64,000 nucleotides of DNA from an uncultured Gemmiger sp. (GCA_944388175.1 CALXHR010000003.1:170904-234903); one strand, 5' to 3'. Shown: positions 50,165 through 59,157, counted from the stretch's first letter. Notes: a model not told the origin generated them from the sequence alone. A program made the numbers and translations.

Positions 50165-51384
50165 TGCGTTTTTTGCTGATCCTGGACCGGGTAGAAAACC
50201 CGGCCAGCGCCAACGCCCTGATGGGCTGCCGCCTGGCGGCGGAACTGACCGCCGCCGGGCACACCGTGCATCTTTTGGAGCTGTGGGACGGCCAGACGCC
50301 GCCCCCCGCCCCGCCGCAGGGCGTGACGCAGCACGCGCTGCCGTTTGCCGACGAGCGCCTGATGAACGCCGCGCTGGAAAACGGCGCCAAGGGCGGTACG
50401 CCGGTGCCGCTGCGCCTTGCACGCCTGGCCGCCCACCCCACGGCGACGGTGGCGGCGTTCCGCCAGCTGGTGCTGCATGCGCCGCGGCGCACCGTCGCCA
50501 CCCGCCGCGCCGTTGAGCAGCTGGACGCGCAGTTCCATTTTGACGCCGTCTGCGCTGTCTGCGCGCCCTACCGCGCCGCCTTTGCGCTGGAAACCGCGCG
50601 CATCAGCGGCAAAAAGCTGCTGTGGCAGCTGGACCCCTATGCTTCCAACCGGGATTACACCGCCCCGGGCGGCTACGCGCGCGAGGGCAAATTGCTGGAC
50701 GCCATGGACGCGGCGTTTGTCACGCCGCAGGCCCTGCCGGATTATGCCGAGGGCGCGCCCCTGCACGCCTGGCGCGGCAAAGTGCGGGCGCTGGGGTTCC
50801 CGGCGCTGCTGCCGGTCGCCCCGCCCCCGGCGCATGAGGGCTGGCGCTGTGTCTTTTGCGGCAGCCTGTACCCGGGCGTGCGGGAACCGGACTTTGCCCT
50901 GCAGTTGTTCACTGCGCTGGACGACCCCCGCCTGACACTGACGATGGCAGGTGGCGGCTGGCCGCGGTTTGCCGCGCAGGCGCAGGCGGCCAGCGCCGCG
51001 CTGGGCGGGCGCTTTGTGCGCCCCGGGCCGCTACCGCCCGACGAAGCCGCCGCGCTGGAAGCCGAGGCCGATGTGCTGCTGAACCTGGGCAACCGGTACG
51101 ACAACCAGATGCCCAGCAAGCTGTTTGGCTACCTGGGCACCGGCAAACCGGTGCTGCACCTGGCCGTGAGCGAGAGCGACCCCACACTGCCCTACCTGGC
51201 GCGGTACCCGCTGGCGCTGGTGCTGCACAAAAAGGACGGCGTAACGCCGCAGACCGTGCAGACCCTGCGCGGTTGGCTGGACGCCGTGTGCGGGCAGTAC
51301 CTGCCCTATGCGCGGGTGGCCGCGCTGTACCCTGAATTTACCCCCGCCCGCGTGGCGCAGGACTTTTTGGCTGCGCTGGGCTGA
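50161..51384 (+). CDS. Glycosyltransferase, GT-B fold
   Basis: A 407-residue protein predicted to be a GT4-like glycosyltransferase, though divergent. The N-terminus MMRFLLILDRVENPASANALMGCRLAAEL resembles the GT4 acceptor domain start; the C-terminal half has AVSESDPTLPY and the donor-site-like MPSKLFGYLGTGKPVLHLAV near residue 325, where GT4 enzymes have their conserved Glu residues, but the E-x7-E pair is not intact. The start at 50161 overlaps the preceding stop as ATGA; an ATG one codon later is as good. The exact activity is uncertain. Confidence 0.75.
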   Translation: MMRFLLILDRVENPASANALMGCRLAAELTAAGHTVHLLELWDGQTPPPAPPQGVTQHALPFADERLMNAALENGAKGGTPVPLRLARLAAHPTATVAAFRQLVLHAPRRTVATRRAVEQLDAQFHFDAVCAVCAPYRAAFALETARISGKKLLWQLDPYASNRDYTAPGGYAREGKLLDAMDAAFVTPQALPDYAEGAPLHAWRGKVRALGFPALLPVAPPPAHEGWRCVFCGSLYPGVREPDFALQLFTALDDPRLTLTMAGGGWPRFAAQAQAASAALGGRFVRPGPLPPDEAAALEAEADVLLNLGNRYDNQMPSKLFGYLGTGKPVLHLAVSESDPTLPYLARYPLALVLHKKDGVTPQTVQTLRGWLDAVCGQYLPYARVAALYPEFTPARVAQDFLAALG

Positions 51385-51410
51385 ATTTTGTACCGAGAGG
51401 AGCGCCCGCT

Positions 51411-52685
51411 ATGCAGACCCTGTGGCTCGTGAGCATGGTGCTGCCGCAGGCCGCGGCCGCCTGCGGCCTGGCCGCCGCCAGCGACGTGAGCGGCGGCTGG
51501 CTGACCGGCCAGCTGACCGCCCTGCAACCCCGGGTGGACCTGCGCCTGACCGTCGCGTGCGTGGACCCGCGCCGCAAAACGCCCCTGTGCGGCGCGCAGG
51601 ACGGCGTGACCTACCGCATTTTGCCCAGCGCGCAGGACTTTGCCGCGCTGCTGGACGCCGTGCGCCCCGACCTTGTGCACATCTGGGGCACCGAGTACGC
51701 GGCGGCCGCCGCCATGCAGCAGGCTGCCGCGGCGCGCGGGGTGCCGGTTCTGGTGGGCATCCAGGGCGTGATGCGCGACTGCGCCGCCCACCTGTGCGGC
51801 GGCGTGCCGGACGCCTACCGGCACAGCACGCTGCTGGACCGCGCGCTGGACGCTGTACTTCCCGGCGCGCTGCTGGACAAAACCCAGGCCCAGTTTGACG
51901 CGCTGGCCCAAAGCGAAGCGCAGATGCTGGCAAACGCACGGTACGTGACGGGCCGCACCGCCTTTGACCGCCGCGCGGTGGCCGCGCTGGCCCCGCAGGC
52001 GCACTATTTTGCCTGCAACGAGACGCTGCGCCCGCTGTTTTACACCGGCACGCTGTGGCACGCGCGGGACTTTGGCAAAGCGCCGGTGCTGCTGCTGCCG
52101 CAGGGCAACTACCCGCTGAAAAACCTGCACACCGTGCTGCGCGCGCTGCCCGCCATTTTGCAGCGCTGGGGCGACGCGCAGCTGGCCATCGCCGGCTGGC
52201 CGCCGGTGGACAAAGGCCCGCTGCTGCGCCCGGTGCTGGCGCGGCTGTTCCCCTACCAGCGCTACTGCCGCCGCCTGGCGCAGGAGTTGGGCGTGGCGGG
52301 GCATATCCATTACACCGGCCCGCTGGACGCCGCCGCCATGCGGCAGACCTACCTGGAAGCCGACGTGTTTTTGCTGCCCTCGCAGAGCGAGAACAGCCCC
52401 AACAGCCTGGGCGAAGCGATGTTGCTGGGCCTGCCGTGCGTGGCCAGCTGCGCCGGTGGCATCCCCGACATGCTGGCAAACGGGCAGGAAGGCCTTTTGT
52501 ACGGCGACGCCCTGGACGCCGACGCGCTGGCGCGCGCTGTATGCGCCGTACTGGACGCCCCCGACGGCGGCGCGGCGCTGGGGCAGGCCGCCCGCGCCCG
52601 CGCACTGCGCACGCATGACCCTGCCGCCAACGCCGAGACTATATGCAACATCTACCGGACCATTTTGCAGGAGGCCACGCCGTGA
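51411..52685 (+). CDS. Glycosyltransferase family 4
   Basis: A 424-residue GT-B enzyme. LVSMVLPQAAAACGL and SGGWLTGQL form the N-terminal domain; GNYPLKNLHTVLRAL near residue 230 and LLPSQSENSPNSLGEAMLLGLP near residue 320 are the donor-binding helix-loop with the E-x7-E pair. The GAGAGGAGC site before the ATG at 51411 is strong. The gene ends in a GTGA overlap with the next gene. Confidence 0.9.
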   Translation: MQTLWLVSMVLPQAAAACGLAAASDVSGGWLTGQLTALQPRVDLRLTVACVDPRRKTPLCGAQDGVTYRILPSAQDFAALLDAVRPDLVHIWGTEYAAAAAMQQAAAARGVPVLVGIQGVMRDCAAHLCGGVPDAYRHSTLLDRALDAVLPGALLDKTQAQFDALAQSEAQMLANARYVTGRTAFDRRAVAALAPQAHYFACNETLRPLFYTGTLWHARDFGKAPVLLLPQGNYPLKNLHTVLRALPAILQRWGDAQLAIAGWPPVDKGPLLRPVLARLFPYQRYCRRLAQELGVAGHIHYTGPLDAAAMRQTYLEADVFLLPSQSENSPNSLGEAMLLGLPCVASCAGGIPDMLANGQEGLLYGDALDADALARAVCAVLDAPDGGAALGQAARARALRTHDPAANAETICNIYRTILQEATP

Positions 52686-53686
52686 ACCCCGCCCGCGCCA
52701 GCATTATCATCCCCTGTTACCGTGCCGCCGCCACGCTGCGCCGCGCGGTGGCCAGCGCCCTGGACGGCGCGCCGGACGGCGTGCAGCTGCTGCTCGTCGA
52801 CGACGGCAGCCCCGACGACACCGGCGCTGTGTGCGACGCGCTGGCCCAAACCGACGCGCGCATCACGGCGCTGCACCGCCCCAACGGCGGCGCGGGCGCG
52901 GCGCGCAACACCGGGCTGGACGCCGCAAACGGCGACTGGGTGCTGTTTTTGGACGCCGACGACGAGCTGCTGCCCGGTTTATGGCCGGCGCTGGACGCCC
53001 TGGGCGACACCGGGGCGGATTTGATCCTGTTTGGGCTGCGCCGCGCCAGCGCCCCCAGCCGCGACGTGCTGCCGCCGCTGCCCGCCGGGCGGTACGACGG
53101 CCTGGCGGCGCTGGGCGACGCGCTGGACCCGCTGCTGTTTGAGACCGGCCTGCTGGCCGCGCCCTACCCAAAATTGTTCCGCCGGGCCGCGCTGGGCGCG
53201 CTGCGCTTTGACGAAAGCCTGAAAATCAATGAAGATGTCCTGTTTAATTTGCTTTTTTTACAAAAAACGACTGCCATTTATTGCCTGCATGGTGTATACT
53301 ATAAGCAAAACGATGTGGGGGCGGGCAGTTTGTCCCGTTCTTTGCGCGGCGACTTGCTGGACGCCGAAGCCGTGACCCGCCCGGCGCTGAAAGCGCTGCT
53401 TGTGCAAAACGGCCTGGACCCCGCGCCCTACCTGTGCAAAAGCCGGGTGCGCGCCTGCCTGAACCAGTACGGCCTGTTGACGGGCTGCCGCGGCGCCATG
53501 CCGTTTGCCCGGCGCCGCGCGCTGTTTGCCCGCATTTTGGCCGACGCCGACGCCCGCGCCGCGCTGCGCGCCCGCCTGCGCGCCGACCCCCACCGCCTGC
53601 TGGCTCTGCCCTACCGCCTGGGCCTTGCCTGCCGCGCGCCGGGCCTGCTGGCGGCTTATACGCTGGCAAAACAGCGTTTTTTGTAA
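52682..53686 (+). CDS. Glycosyltransferase family 2 with an AT-rich island
   Basis: A 334-residue GT-A enzyme. ASIIIPCYRAAATL, LLLVDDGSPDDTG near residue 38 and the DxD in LFLDADDELLPG near residue 92 are clear. It starts with GTG at 52682 in a GTGA overlap, with GCAGGAGG upstream; no ATG is available. Bases 53221-53330, which encode KINEDVLFNLLFLQK and the following 20 residues, are strikingly AT-rich against a GC-rich gene, a sign of local recombination or of selection on the messenger there. Confidence 0.9.
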   Translation: MNPARASIIIPCYRAAATLRRAVASALDGAPDGVQLLLVDDGSPDDTGAVCDALAQTDARITALHRPNGGAGAARNTGLDAANGDWVLFLDADDELLPGLWPALDALGDTGADLILFGLRRASAPSRDVLPPLPAGRYDGLAALGDALDPLLFETGLLAAPYPKLFRRAALGALRFDESLKINEDVLFNLLFLQKTTAIYCLHGVYYKQNDVGAGSLSRSLRGDLLDAEAVTRPALKALLVQNGLDPAPYLCKSRVRACLNQYGLLTGCRGAMPFARRRALFARILADADARAALRARLRADPHRLLALPYRLGLACRAPGLLAAYTLAKQRFL

Positions 53687-53715
53687 AGCGCGAAACCGCA
53701 TAAAAGGAGCACCCC

Positions 53716-54741
53716 ATGGGCGAGACCCCCAAAATCAGCATCATTACCAGCGTCTACAACGCCGAGGATTACCTGGAGCGCACCGTGCGCAGCATTCTGG
53801 CGCAGACGTTTGCCGACTTTGAGCTGCTGCTCGTCGACGACGGCAGCCCCGACAACTCCGGCGCACTGTGCGACGAACTGGCCAAGACCGACGCGCGCAT
53901 CCGCGTGTTCCACCAGGCCAACGGCGGCCCGGCGCACGCCAGCAACACCGGGCTGGACAACGCCCGCGGCGACTATGTAGGGTTTGTGGATTCCGACGAT
54001 GTGATTGAACCCACGATGTACGAAAAACTCTACGCCGCCGTGCAGGCGCCCGGCGTGCGGCTGGCCGCCTGTACCGGCGACTGCATCGACGAAAACGACC
54101 AACCCATTGCGGGGCGGCTGGTGGCCATCCGCGAGCACGGCATCCGCGACGCGCAGGAGCTGCTGCTGGAGACGTTCCAGACCGGCAGCTTTTACGGGCC
54201 GTTGAGCTGGAACAAACTGTTCGACATCCGCCTGTTCCGCGACAAAGGCATCCACTACGACGAGACGATGCTGTTTGGCGACGACGCCAGCGTGCTGCAC
54301 CGCGTATTTGAGGGCGAGCGCTGCCACTGCCTGCCGGACGTTTTGTACCACTACCGCACCCGCGCCGGGCAGATTACCAGCACCGCGACGTTCCAGCCGC
54401 GCAAGCTGGATGACCTGCGCATGTACTGGGACTGGCTGCAGTACTTTGCCGCCCAGCCCCACCGGGCCGAATACCGCGCCTGGGCCAGCGTATGGTATTG
54501 GCGGGTATTTTACCAGTTCTGGTGCCAGGCCGGCGCGGCCGGCAACCTGGGGGAACTCAAACCCCAGTTTTTCGCCCACAAAAAACACCTGGACGCCATT
54601 TTGCCGGACCTTGTGCGCAGCCCGCTGCTGCCCGCCGGCGAAAAGCTGCGTGCCGTGCTGTTTTGCGCCAACCCCGGCGCGCTGTATACCGCAGCCACCG
54701 CCTGGGGGCGCTTTACCACAAAACACAGGAAGGGGAATTGA
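53716..54741 (+). CDS. Glycosyltransferase family 2
   Basis: A 341-residue GT-A enzyme with ISIITSVYNAEDYLERTV, FELLLVDDGSPDNSG near residue 37 and the DxD in GFVDSDDVIEPT near residue 92; SWNKLFDIRLF and LFGDDASVLHRVF near residue 190 are the acceptor-side and catalytic acid region. AAAAGGAG precedes the ATG. It is 29 bases after the preceding gene and 3 before the next. Similar to its neighbours 54745-55725 and 49160-50164, so the cluster grew partly by duplication. Confidence 0.92.
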   Translation: MGETPKISIITSVYNAEDYLERTVRSILAQTFADFELLLVDDGSPDNSGALCDELAKTDARIRVFHQANGGPAHASNTGLDNARGDYVGFVDSDDVIEPTMYEKLYAAVQAPGVRLAACTGDCIDENDQPIAGRLVAIREHGIRDAQELLLETFQTGSFYGPLSWNKLFDIRLFRDKGIHYDETMLFGDDASVLHRVFEGERCHCLPDVLYHYRTRAGQITSTATFQPRKLDDLRMYWDWLQYFAAQPHRAEYRAWASVWYWRVFYQFWCQAGAAGNLGELKPQFFAHKKHLDAILPDLVRSPLLPAGEKLRAVLFCANPGALYTAATAWGRFTTKHRKGN

Positions 54742-54744
54742 TCG

Positions 54745-55725
54745 ATGGAACGCATCATGATCAGCGTGATCGTGCCGATCTACAATACCAAACCGTATCT
54801 GCGGGAATGCCTGGACAGCATCCTGGCCCAGGATATCCAGGTGCCGTATGAAGTGCTGCTGGTCGACGACGGCTCCACCGACGGCGGCGGCGAAGTCTGC
54901 GACGAGTACGCTGCCAAAGACGAGCGCGTCCGCGTGTTCCACCAAGAAAACCAGGGCCTTTCGGCCGCGCGCAACACCGGCATCGACGCTGCGCGCGGGC
55001 GGTACTATGCCTTTGTGGATTCTGACGACGTCGTGCTGCCCGCCTACCTGCGCACGCTGTACGAAGCCTGCGAAAAGCACGACGCCTACATGGCGCTGTG
55101 CGCGGTGGAGGACGTGCAGGAAAACGGCCAGAGCTGCGACCCGCCGGACTATACCCGCCCCACGCAGGAGGGGGTATTTTGCGGCAAAGACCTGCTGAAC
55201 CAGTTTTACACCCCCAGCGGCACGGTGTACACGGTAGCGTGGAACAAGCTGTACCGCGCCGAGGTGTGGAAACTGCTGCACTACCCCGAAGGCCGCCTGC
55301 ATGAGGACGACTTTGTGGCCCACCGCCTGTTCTGGCGCTGCGACAAGGTCGTCTGCGTGGACACCGTATTGTACCAGTACCGGCTGCGCGGCGGCAGCAT
55401 CTGCCGCACCACCTTAAAGCCGCAGGCGTTTGACGCCGTGGACGGCCTGGCCGACCGCTACCGCTTTTATGTCGAGAACAACGCCGACCGCAGCGTCATT
55501 GACGCGGCGTACGCGGCGTGCTGGCGGCGGTACCTGTACCTGTGCGCCCAGGTGCGCCAGAACCCCACGCCGGAACTGGTCAAGGCCATCAGCAAAGAGC
55601 AGTTTTTGATGCAGGGGCTTATCAGCTACCTGCCCAACTGCCGCCACATGAAGATGACCGAGAAACTTTCGGCCGCCCGCTGGGCGATGATGAGCGCCGA
55701 GAGCCTGTGCCCGATCAAAAAGTAA
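54745..55725 (+). CDS. Glycosyltransferase family 2
   Basis: A 326-residue GT-A enzyme: ISVIVPIYNTKPYLREC, EVLLVDDGSTDGGGEV near residue 38, DxD in YAFVDSDDVVLPAY near residue 93 and LHEDDFVAHRLFWR near residue 190. The ATG at 54745 is preceded by AGGAAGGGG. It is typical of enzymes building capsule or wall polysaccharide repeats. The exact sugar is unknown. Confidence 0.92.
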   Translation: MERIMISVIVPIYNTKPYLRECLDSILAQDIQVPYEVLLVDDGSTDGGGEVCDEYAAKDERVRVFHQENQGLSAARNTGIDAARGRYYAFVDSDDVVLPAYLRTLYEACEKHDAYMALCAVEDVQENGQSCDPPDYTRPTQEGVFCGKDLLNQFYTPSGTVYTVAWNKLYRAEVWKLLHYPEGRLHEDDFVAHRLFWRCDKVVCVDTVLYQYRLRGGSICRTTLKPQAFDAVDGLADRYRFYVENNADRSVIDAAYAACWRRYLYLCAQVRQNPTPELVKAISKEQFLMQGLISYLPNCRHMKMTEKLSAARWAMMSAESLCPIKK

Positions 55726-55768
55726 GCCCGGCTCGCCGGGCAAATCCACCTTTGTAAAGGAGCCGACG

Positions 55769-57010
55769 TTGGCGATCCTGAAACCCGAGCCAAAACCCGA
55801 GAAAGCGACCACCAAACGCCCGCGCGTGGTGTTGATTCCCCCGCCGGACCTGCCGGTGCCCGCCGTGCAGGGCGGTGCGGTGGAAACGCTGCTGACCCAG
55901 CTGATCCAGGAAAACGAGCGCTGCGGCGAGTTGGACCTTTGGTGCGCCAGCGTGCCCGACGAAGCCGCGCAGCGCGCCGCGGCCGGGTGGCGGCACACCA
56001 AAATGCTGTATGTGCCGCGCCCGCACGGCCACCGGCGCTACTGGCCGCTGGTGTTTATTGAGCGGTGCCTGGGCATTGCCGCCCCCTATGACCCGTGGTA
56101 CCAGAAAGTGCAGCTGGCGCTGGCGCTGGAACGCCTGACGCCCGACGTCATTGTGGCCGAGGGCGGCAACCTGACGCAGTGCAGCGCCATCAGCCGCATG
56201 TACGGCCGCCGCCGCTGCCTGGCGCACCTGCACGGCCAGACGACCTGCAGCCCCGTCATGGACGAAATCTATGGCGGCGTGCTGGCGTTGAGCCGGTTTA
56301 TCCGGGACGATTACCTTAAAACCAGTGCATTGCCGCTGAAAAACGCCTATATCTGGCACAACTGTGTCGATGTGCACCGCTTTTGCCCCGGCCCGGCGCC
56401 CGCCGCATTGCGCAAACGCCTGGGCCTTACCGGGCAGGATTTTGTGGTGCTGTTTTGCGGCCGCCTGGAACCCGACAAGGGCATCCACAAGCTGATGGAA
56501 GCGCTGGCGCTGCTGCCGGTGCCGCACATCAAGCTGCTGATTGTAGGCAGCCCGTTTTTTGGCCGCACCCAGCAGAGCAGTTTTTTGCGCAGGCTGGAAC
56601 AGCAGGCCCGCAGCCTGGGCGACCGCGTGCAGTTTACCGGTTATATCCCCAACGACGACCTGCCCGACTACTACCGCCTGGCCGACCTGGTGTGCGTGCC
56701 GACGCTGGTGGAGGAAGCCGCCGGCCTGGTGGCGCTGGAAGCCATGGCCTGCGGCTGCCCCATTCTGGCAACCCGCAGCGGCGGCATGCCGGAATATCTG
56801 GACGGCAGCCAGGCCGTGCTGGTAGAGCGCGGCGACAACATCGCCGACCAGCTGGCCTGGAGCATCCGCATGCTGTATGAACACCCGGCCCTGTGCGCCG
56901 ATATGCGCAGCGCCGGGCCGCGCCGCGCACAGGATTTCTCGGTCGAGCGCTACTACCGCGATTTTGTGCGCATTGTGCAGGACGTGATGGAAAACGGAGG
57001 TACCGTATGA
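55769..57010 (+). CDS. Glycosyltransferase family 4
   Basis: A 413-residue GT-B enzyme. After a basic/Pro-rich start, RVVLIPPPDLPVPAVQGGAVETLL is the acceptor-domain glycine loop; VLFCGRLEPDKGIHKLMEAL near residue 230 and VPTLVEEAAGLVALEAMACGCP near residue 312 are the donor site with the E-x7-E pair. It starts with TTG at 55769, 7 bases from AAAGGAG, the only start with a good site. It overlaps the next gene by ATGA. Confidence 0.92.
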   Translation: MAILKPEPKPEKATTKRPRVVLIPPPDLPVPAVQGGAVETLLTQLIQENERCGELDLWCASVPDEAAQRAAAGWRHTKMLYVPRPHGHRRYWPLVFIERCLGIAAPYDPWYQKVQLALALERLTPDVIVAEGGNLTQCSAISRMYGRRRCLAHLHGQTTCSPVMDEIYGGVLALSRFIRDDYLKTSALPLKNAYIWHNCVDVHRFCPGPAPAALRKRLGLTGQDFVVLFCGRLEPDKGIHKLMEALALLPVPHIKLLIVGSPFFGRTQQSSFLRRLEQQARSLGDRVQFTGYIPNDDLPDYYRLADLVCVPTLVEEAAGLVALEAMACGCPILATRSGGMPEYLDGSQAVLVERGDNIADQLAWSIRMLYEHPALCADMRSAGPRRAQDFSVERYYRDFVRIVQDVMENGGTV

Positions 57011-58068
57011 GCCGCCCCGCTGTGTGCGTCGTCGTGCCGGTCTACCGCGCCGAAACGACGCTGGACCGCTGCGTGCAGAGCGTGCTTGCGCAGGATGTCG
57101 GCGGCGGGCTGGCGTGCATCCTGGTGGACGACGGCAGCCCCGACGCCTCCGGCGCGCTGTGCGACGCCTGGGCGGCGCGCGACGCCCGCGTGCGGGTCAT
57201 CCACCAGGAGGACCGCGGCGTTTCCGGCGCGCGCAACAGCGGCCTGGCCGCCGCCGACAGCGACTACCTTGTCTTTTTGGACGCCGACGACGCGCTACGC
57301 CCCGGCGCGTTGCAGGCCGCGCTGAACGCCCAGCGCGCCGACCCCGCCGCGTTTGTGCTGTGGCAGTACACCACCGACGCGGCCGACCCCGCCGCCGTGA
57401 CCGACGCCGCCGCTGTGCACCCGCAGCAGGCCCTGGCCCGGCTGTGGCTGGACTGCGTGCTGGCGATGCCGTGGAACAAACTGTACCGCACGGCGCTGGC
57501 ACAGCAGATTAAATTTGACGAAACGTATACTTTGGGAGAAGATTTACAGTTTGTATTGGATTACATCGCCCTGCTGGGCCAAACGCAGCCGGGTTTCACC
57601 TACCGCCTGCTGCAAAGCCCGCTGACTTTTTACGATTGCAGCCACACGGGTTCGCTTTCGACACGGTACCACGCCAACTACTGCGAGATCTGGCCCGAAC
57701 ATTTTGCCAAGCTGAACGCCGCCTGCCTGGCGGCCGCCTGCCCCGAACCGGACCTGCGCGACCTGCACCGCGCCGAGCTGACGGTGTACGCCGAGGGCGT
57801 GGCCGACATTTTGCGGCGCGACCCCACGCCGCTGCGGGGCATCCGGCGCGACAAGGCCGCCCAGGCGCTGCGCCGCCCCTGGCTGCGCGCGCTGCTGGAC
57901 CGCATGCGGCAGGAGCGCTGCTACAGCGCCTACTACCTGCCCTGCCGCTGGCGCAGCACCCGCCTGGTGTATGCGATGGCCGAAGCCAGGCGCACCGGTT
58001 CGCCGCTGTACGGCAAGCTGGACTGGGCGGGCTACTACCTGCTGGGCGGCCGCTTGCAGCGGGATTGA
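57007..58068 (+). CDS. Glycosyltransferase family 2 with an AT-rich island
   Basis: A 353-residue GT-A enzyme: VCVVVPVYRAETTLDRC, ACILVDDGSPDASG near residue 38 and the DxD in LVFLDADDALRPG near residue 92. As in the gene at 52682, the bases that encode the acidic motif near residue 178 (FDETYTLGEDLQFVLDY, about 57510-57560) are AT-rich compared with the rest. It is the last of the nine glycosyltransferase genes and is followed by a strong terminator. It starts at an ATGA overlap with AACGGAGG upstream. Confidence 0.9.
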   Translation: MSRPAVCVVVPVYRAETTLDRCVQSVLAQDVGGGLACILVDDGSPDASGALCDAWAARDARVRVIHQEDRGVSGARNSGLAAADSDYLVFLDADDALRPGALQAALNAQRADPAAFVLWQYTTDAADPAAVTDAAAVHPQQALARLWLDCVLAMPWNKLYRTALAQQIKFDETYTLGEDLQFVLDYIALLGQTQPGFTYRLLQSPLTFYDCSHTGSLSTRYHANYCEIWPEHFAKLNAACLAAACPEPDLRDLHRAELTVYAEGVADILRRDPTPLRGIRRDKAAQALRRPWLRALLDRMRQERCYSAYYLPCRWRSTRLVYAMAEARRTGSPLYGKLDWAGYYLLGGRLQRD

Positions 58069-58100
58069 AGGCACTGCCCCCTCCCACCTCCAAATGACCA

Positions 58101-58135
58101 AACCCGGCGCAGCCTTGCGGCTGCGCCGGGTTTTT
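58101..58135 (+). terminator. Terminator of the glycosyltransferase operon
   Basis: A 14-bp perfect stem (58101-58114 with 58119-58132), the right arm running into TTTTT. Confidence 0.92.
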
Positions 58136-58141
58136 GTGCAC

Positions 58142-58178
58142 AAAAAAGCCCTGCCGTTTGGAGCAGAAACGGCAGGGC
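58142..58178 (-). terminator. Terminator of the orphan leftward transcript
   Basis: On the - strand a 12-bp perfect stem (58167-58178 with 58148-58159) followed by six T residues. It has no coding gene upstream on its strand except pflA, which is separated by the promoter at 58330-58358. Confidence 0.88.
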
Positions 58179-58302
58179 ACAGCATGGAGAGACCGGCAGG
58201 CTGCTAAAAAAAGAGTGCAGAGCAAGACACCCAAAACGGAGGCACAGCCAGCGCCGGCACCCGCGGCCCGGGGATGCACCCGGCGCCGCTCGGAATTGGT
58301 CA

Positions 58303-58320
58303 TAGTTAGCAGTAACTAAC
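58303..58320. promoter_or_regulatory. Operator at the small RNA start: TAGTTAGC-N5-CTAAC
   Basis: The site covers about +4 to +21 of the predicted transcript. The same arrangement is found at 61729-61746 before pflB. It resembles metal-dependent DtxR/IdeR-type boxes, but the regulator is not known. Confidence 0.65.
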
Positions 58321-58329
58321 TACAGCTAT

Positions 58330-58358
58330 ACTATACCATGCCCCGGCGCCGGTGTCAA
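58330..58358 (-). promoter_or_regulatory. Promoter of the candidate small RNA
   Basis: On the - strand TTGACA (58353-58358), 17 bp, TATAGT (58330-58335), a near-consensus sigma-A promoter pointing away from pflA. Confidence 0.85.
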
Positions 58359-58392
58359 GTGCCCCGGCCAATTTTTTTTGCGCTTTTTCGCC

Positions 58393-59157
58393 TTATTCTT
58401 TGGGCGCGTCGGGGTAGGCGCGCACATGCAGCAGTTCCTCGGCGGCCTGGACTTCCGCGTCGGTGGGGGTGCGCACGCCGTCCAGCGGGTACGGGATACC
58501 GAGGTTCTGCCACTTGAACAGCCCCAGCGTGTGGTAGGGCAATACCTCGACCCGGCGCACGGTGGGCAGCGTCTGCAGAAAGGCGTCCAGCTGGCGCAGG
58601 CCGTCCGCATCGTCGGTCAGGCCCGGCACCAGCACATGGCGCACCCACAGCGCCACGCCCTTTTGCGCCACATACTGCGCCATGGCCAGGATGTTCCCGT
58701 TGCTGTGGCCGGTCAGCACGCGGTGCTTTTCCTCATCCATCTCTTTGAGGTCGAGGATGACGAGGTCGGTGTTTTGCAGCAGCGCATCAAAGCGCGCCAT
58801 CCAGGCGGCGTTGTCCGGCGCAAAGGGCTGGCCGCAGGTGTCCAGCGCCGTGTGCACGCCTTTTTGCCGCGCCAGACGGAACAGCTCGGCCACAAAATCC
58901 AGCTGCAGCAGCGGTTCGCCGCCGCTGACGGTCAGGCCGCCGTTGTTGCGCCAGTAGTTGTGGTAGCGGTAGGCGGCGTCGAACGCCTGCTGCGGGGTCT
59001 TGGCGTTGTCCTGGGTAAAGGCCCAGGTTTCGGGGTTGTGGCAGTACTGGCAGCGCATGGCGCAGCCCTGCAAAAACAGGACGTAGCGCACGCCGGGGCC
59101 GTCGACAAGGCCGAACGTCTCGACCGAGTGGATAAAACCGGTGGGGGTCTGTGCCAT
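58393..59157 (-). CDS. pflA: Pyruvate formate-lyase activating enzyme
   Basis: A 254-residue radical SAM enzyme that installs the glycyl radical on PflB. The cluster motif CAMRCQYCHNP is near residue 33; VSGGEPLLQ near residue 80 and the SAM-binding DLKEMDEEKH region near residue 130 follow. The ATG at 59157 has an AAGGAG site at the longer end of normal spacing; the open frame extends upstream through the intergenic terminator. It follows pflB by 90 bases with an intrinsic terminator in between, so some read-through or a separate promoter is needed. Confidence 0.95.
   Translation of the reverse strand: MAQTPTGFIHSVETFGLVDGPGVRYVLFLQGCAMRCQYCHNPETWAFTQDNAKTPQQAFDAAYRYHNYWRNNGGLTVSGGEPLLQLDFVAELFRLARQKGVHTALDTCGQPFAPDNAAWMARFDALLQNTDLVILDLKEMDEEKHRVLTGHSNGNILAMAQYVAQKGVALWVRHVLVPGLTDDADGLRQLDAFLQTLPTVRRVEVLPYHTLGLFKWQNLGIPYPLDGVRTPTDAEVQAAEELLHVRAYPDAPKE

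Larger units (their letters stand above)
58142..58323 (-). ncRNA. Candidate small regulatory RNA
   Basis: A self-contained unit of about 180 bases on the - strand: promoter at 58330-58358, operator at the start point, a predicted 5' stem-loop (58280-58286 with 58251-58257, GCGCCGG with CCGGCGC) and the intrinsic terminator at 58142-58178. A possible ATG at 58303 begins 20 bases after the start point without a ribosome binding site, and its frame has no stop before the terminator, so a protein is unlikely. It lies between convergent glycosyltransferase and pflA genes. Confidence 0.65.

Noticed and set aside
57596-58303. A - strand frame beginning at 58303 with a signal-peptide-like stretch
   Set aside because: No ribosome binding site, start only about 20 bases from the promoter start, and it runs through an intrinsic terminator into antisense of a glycosyltransferase; a non-coding RNA explains the region better.
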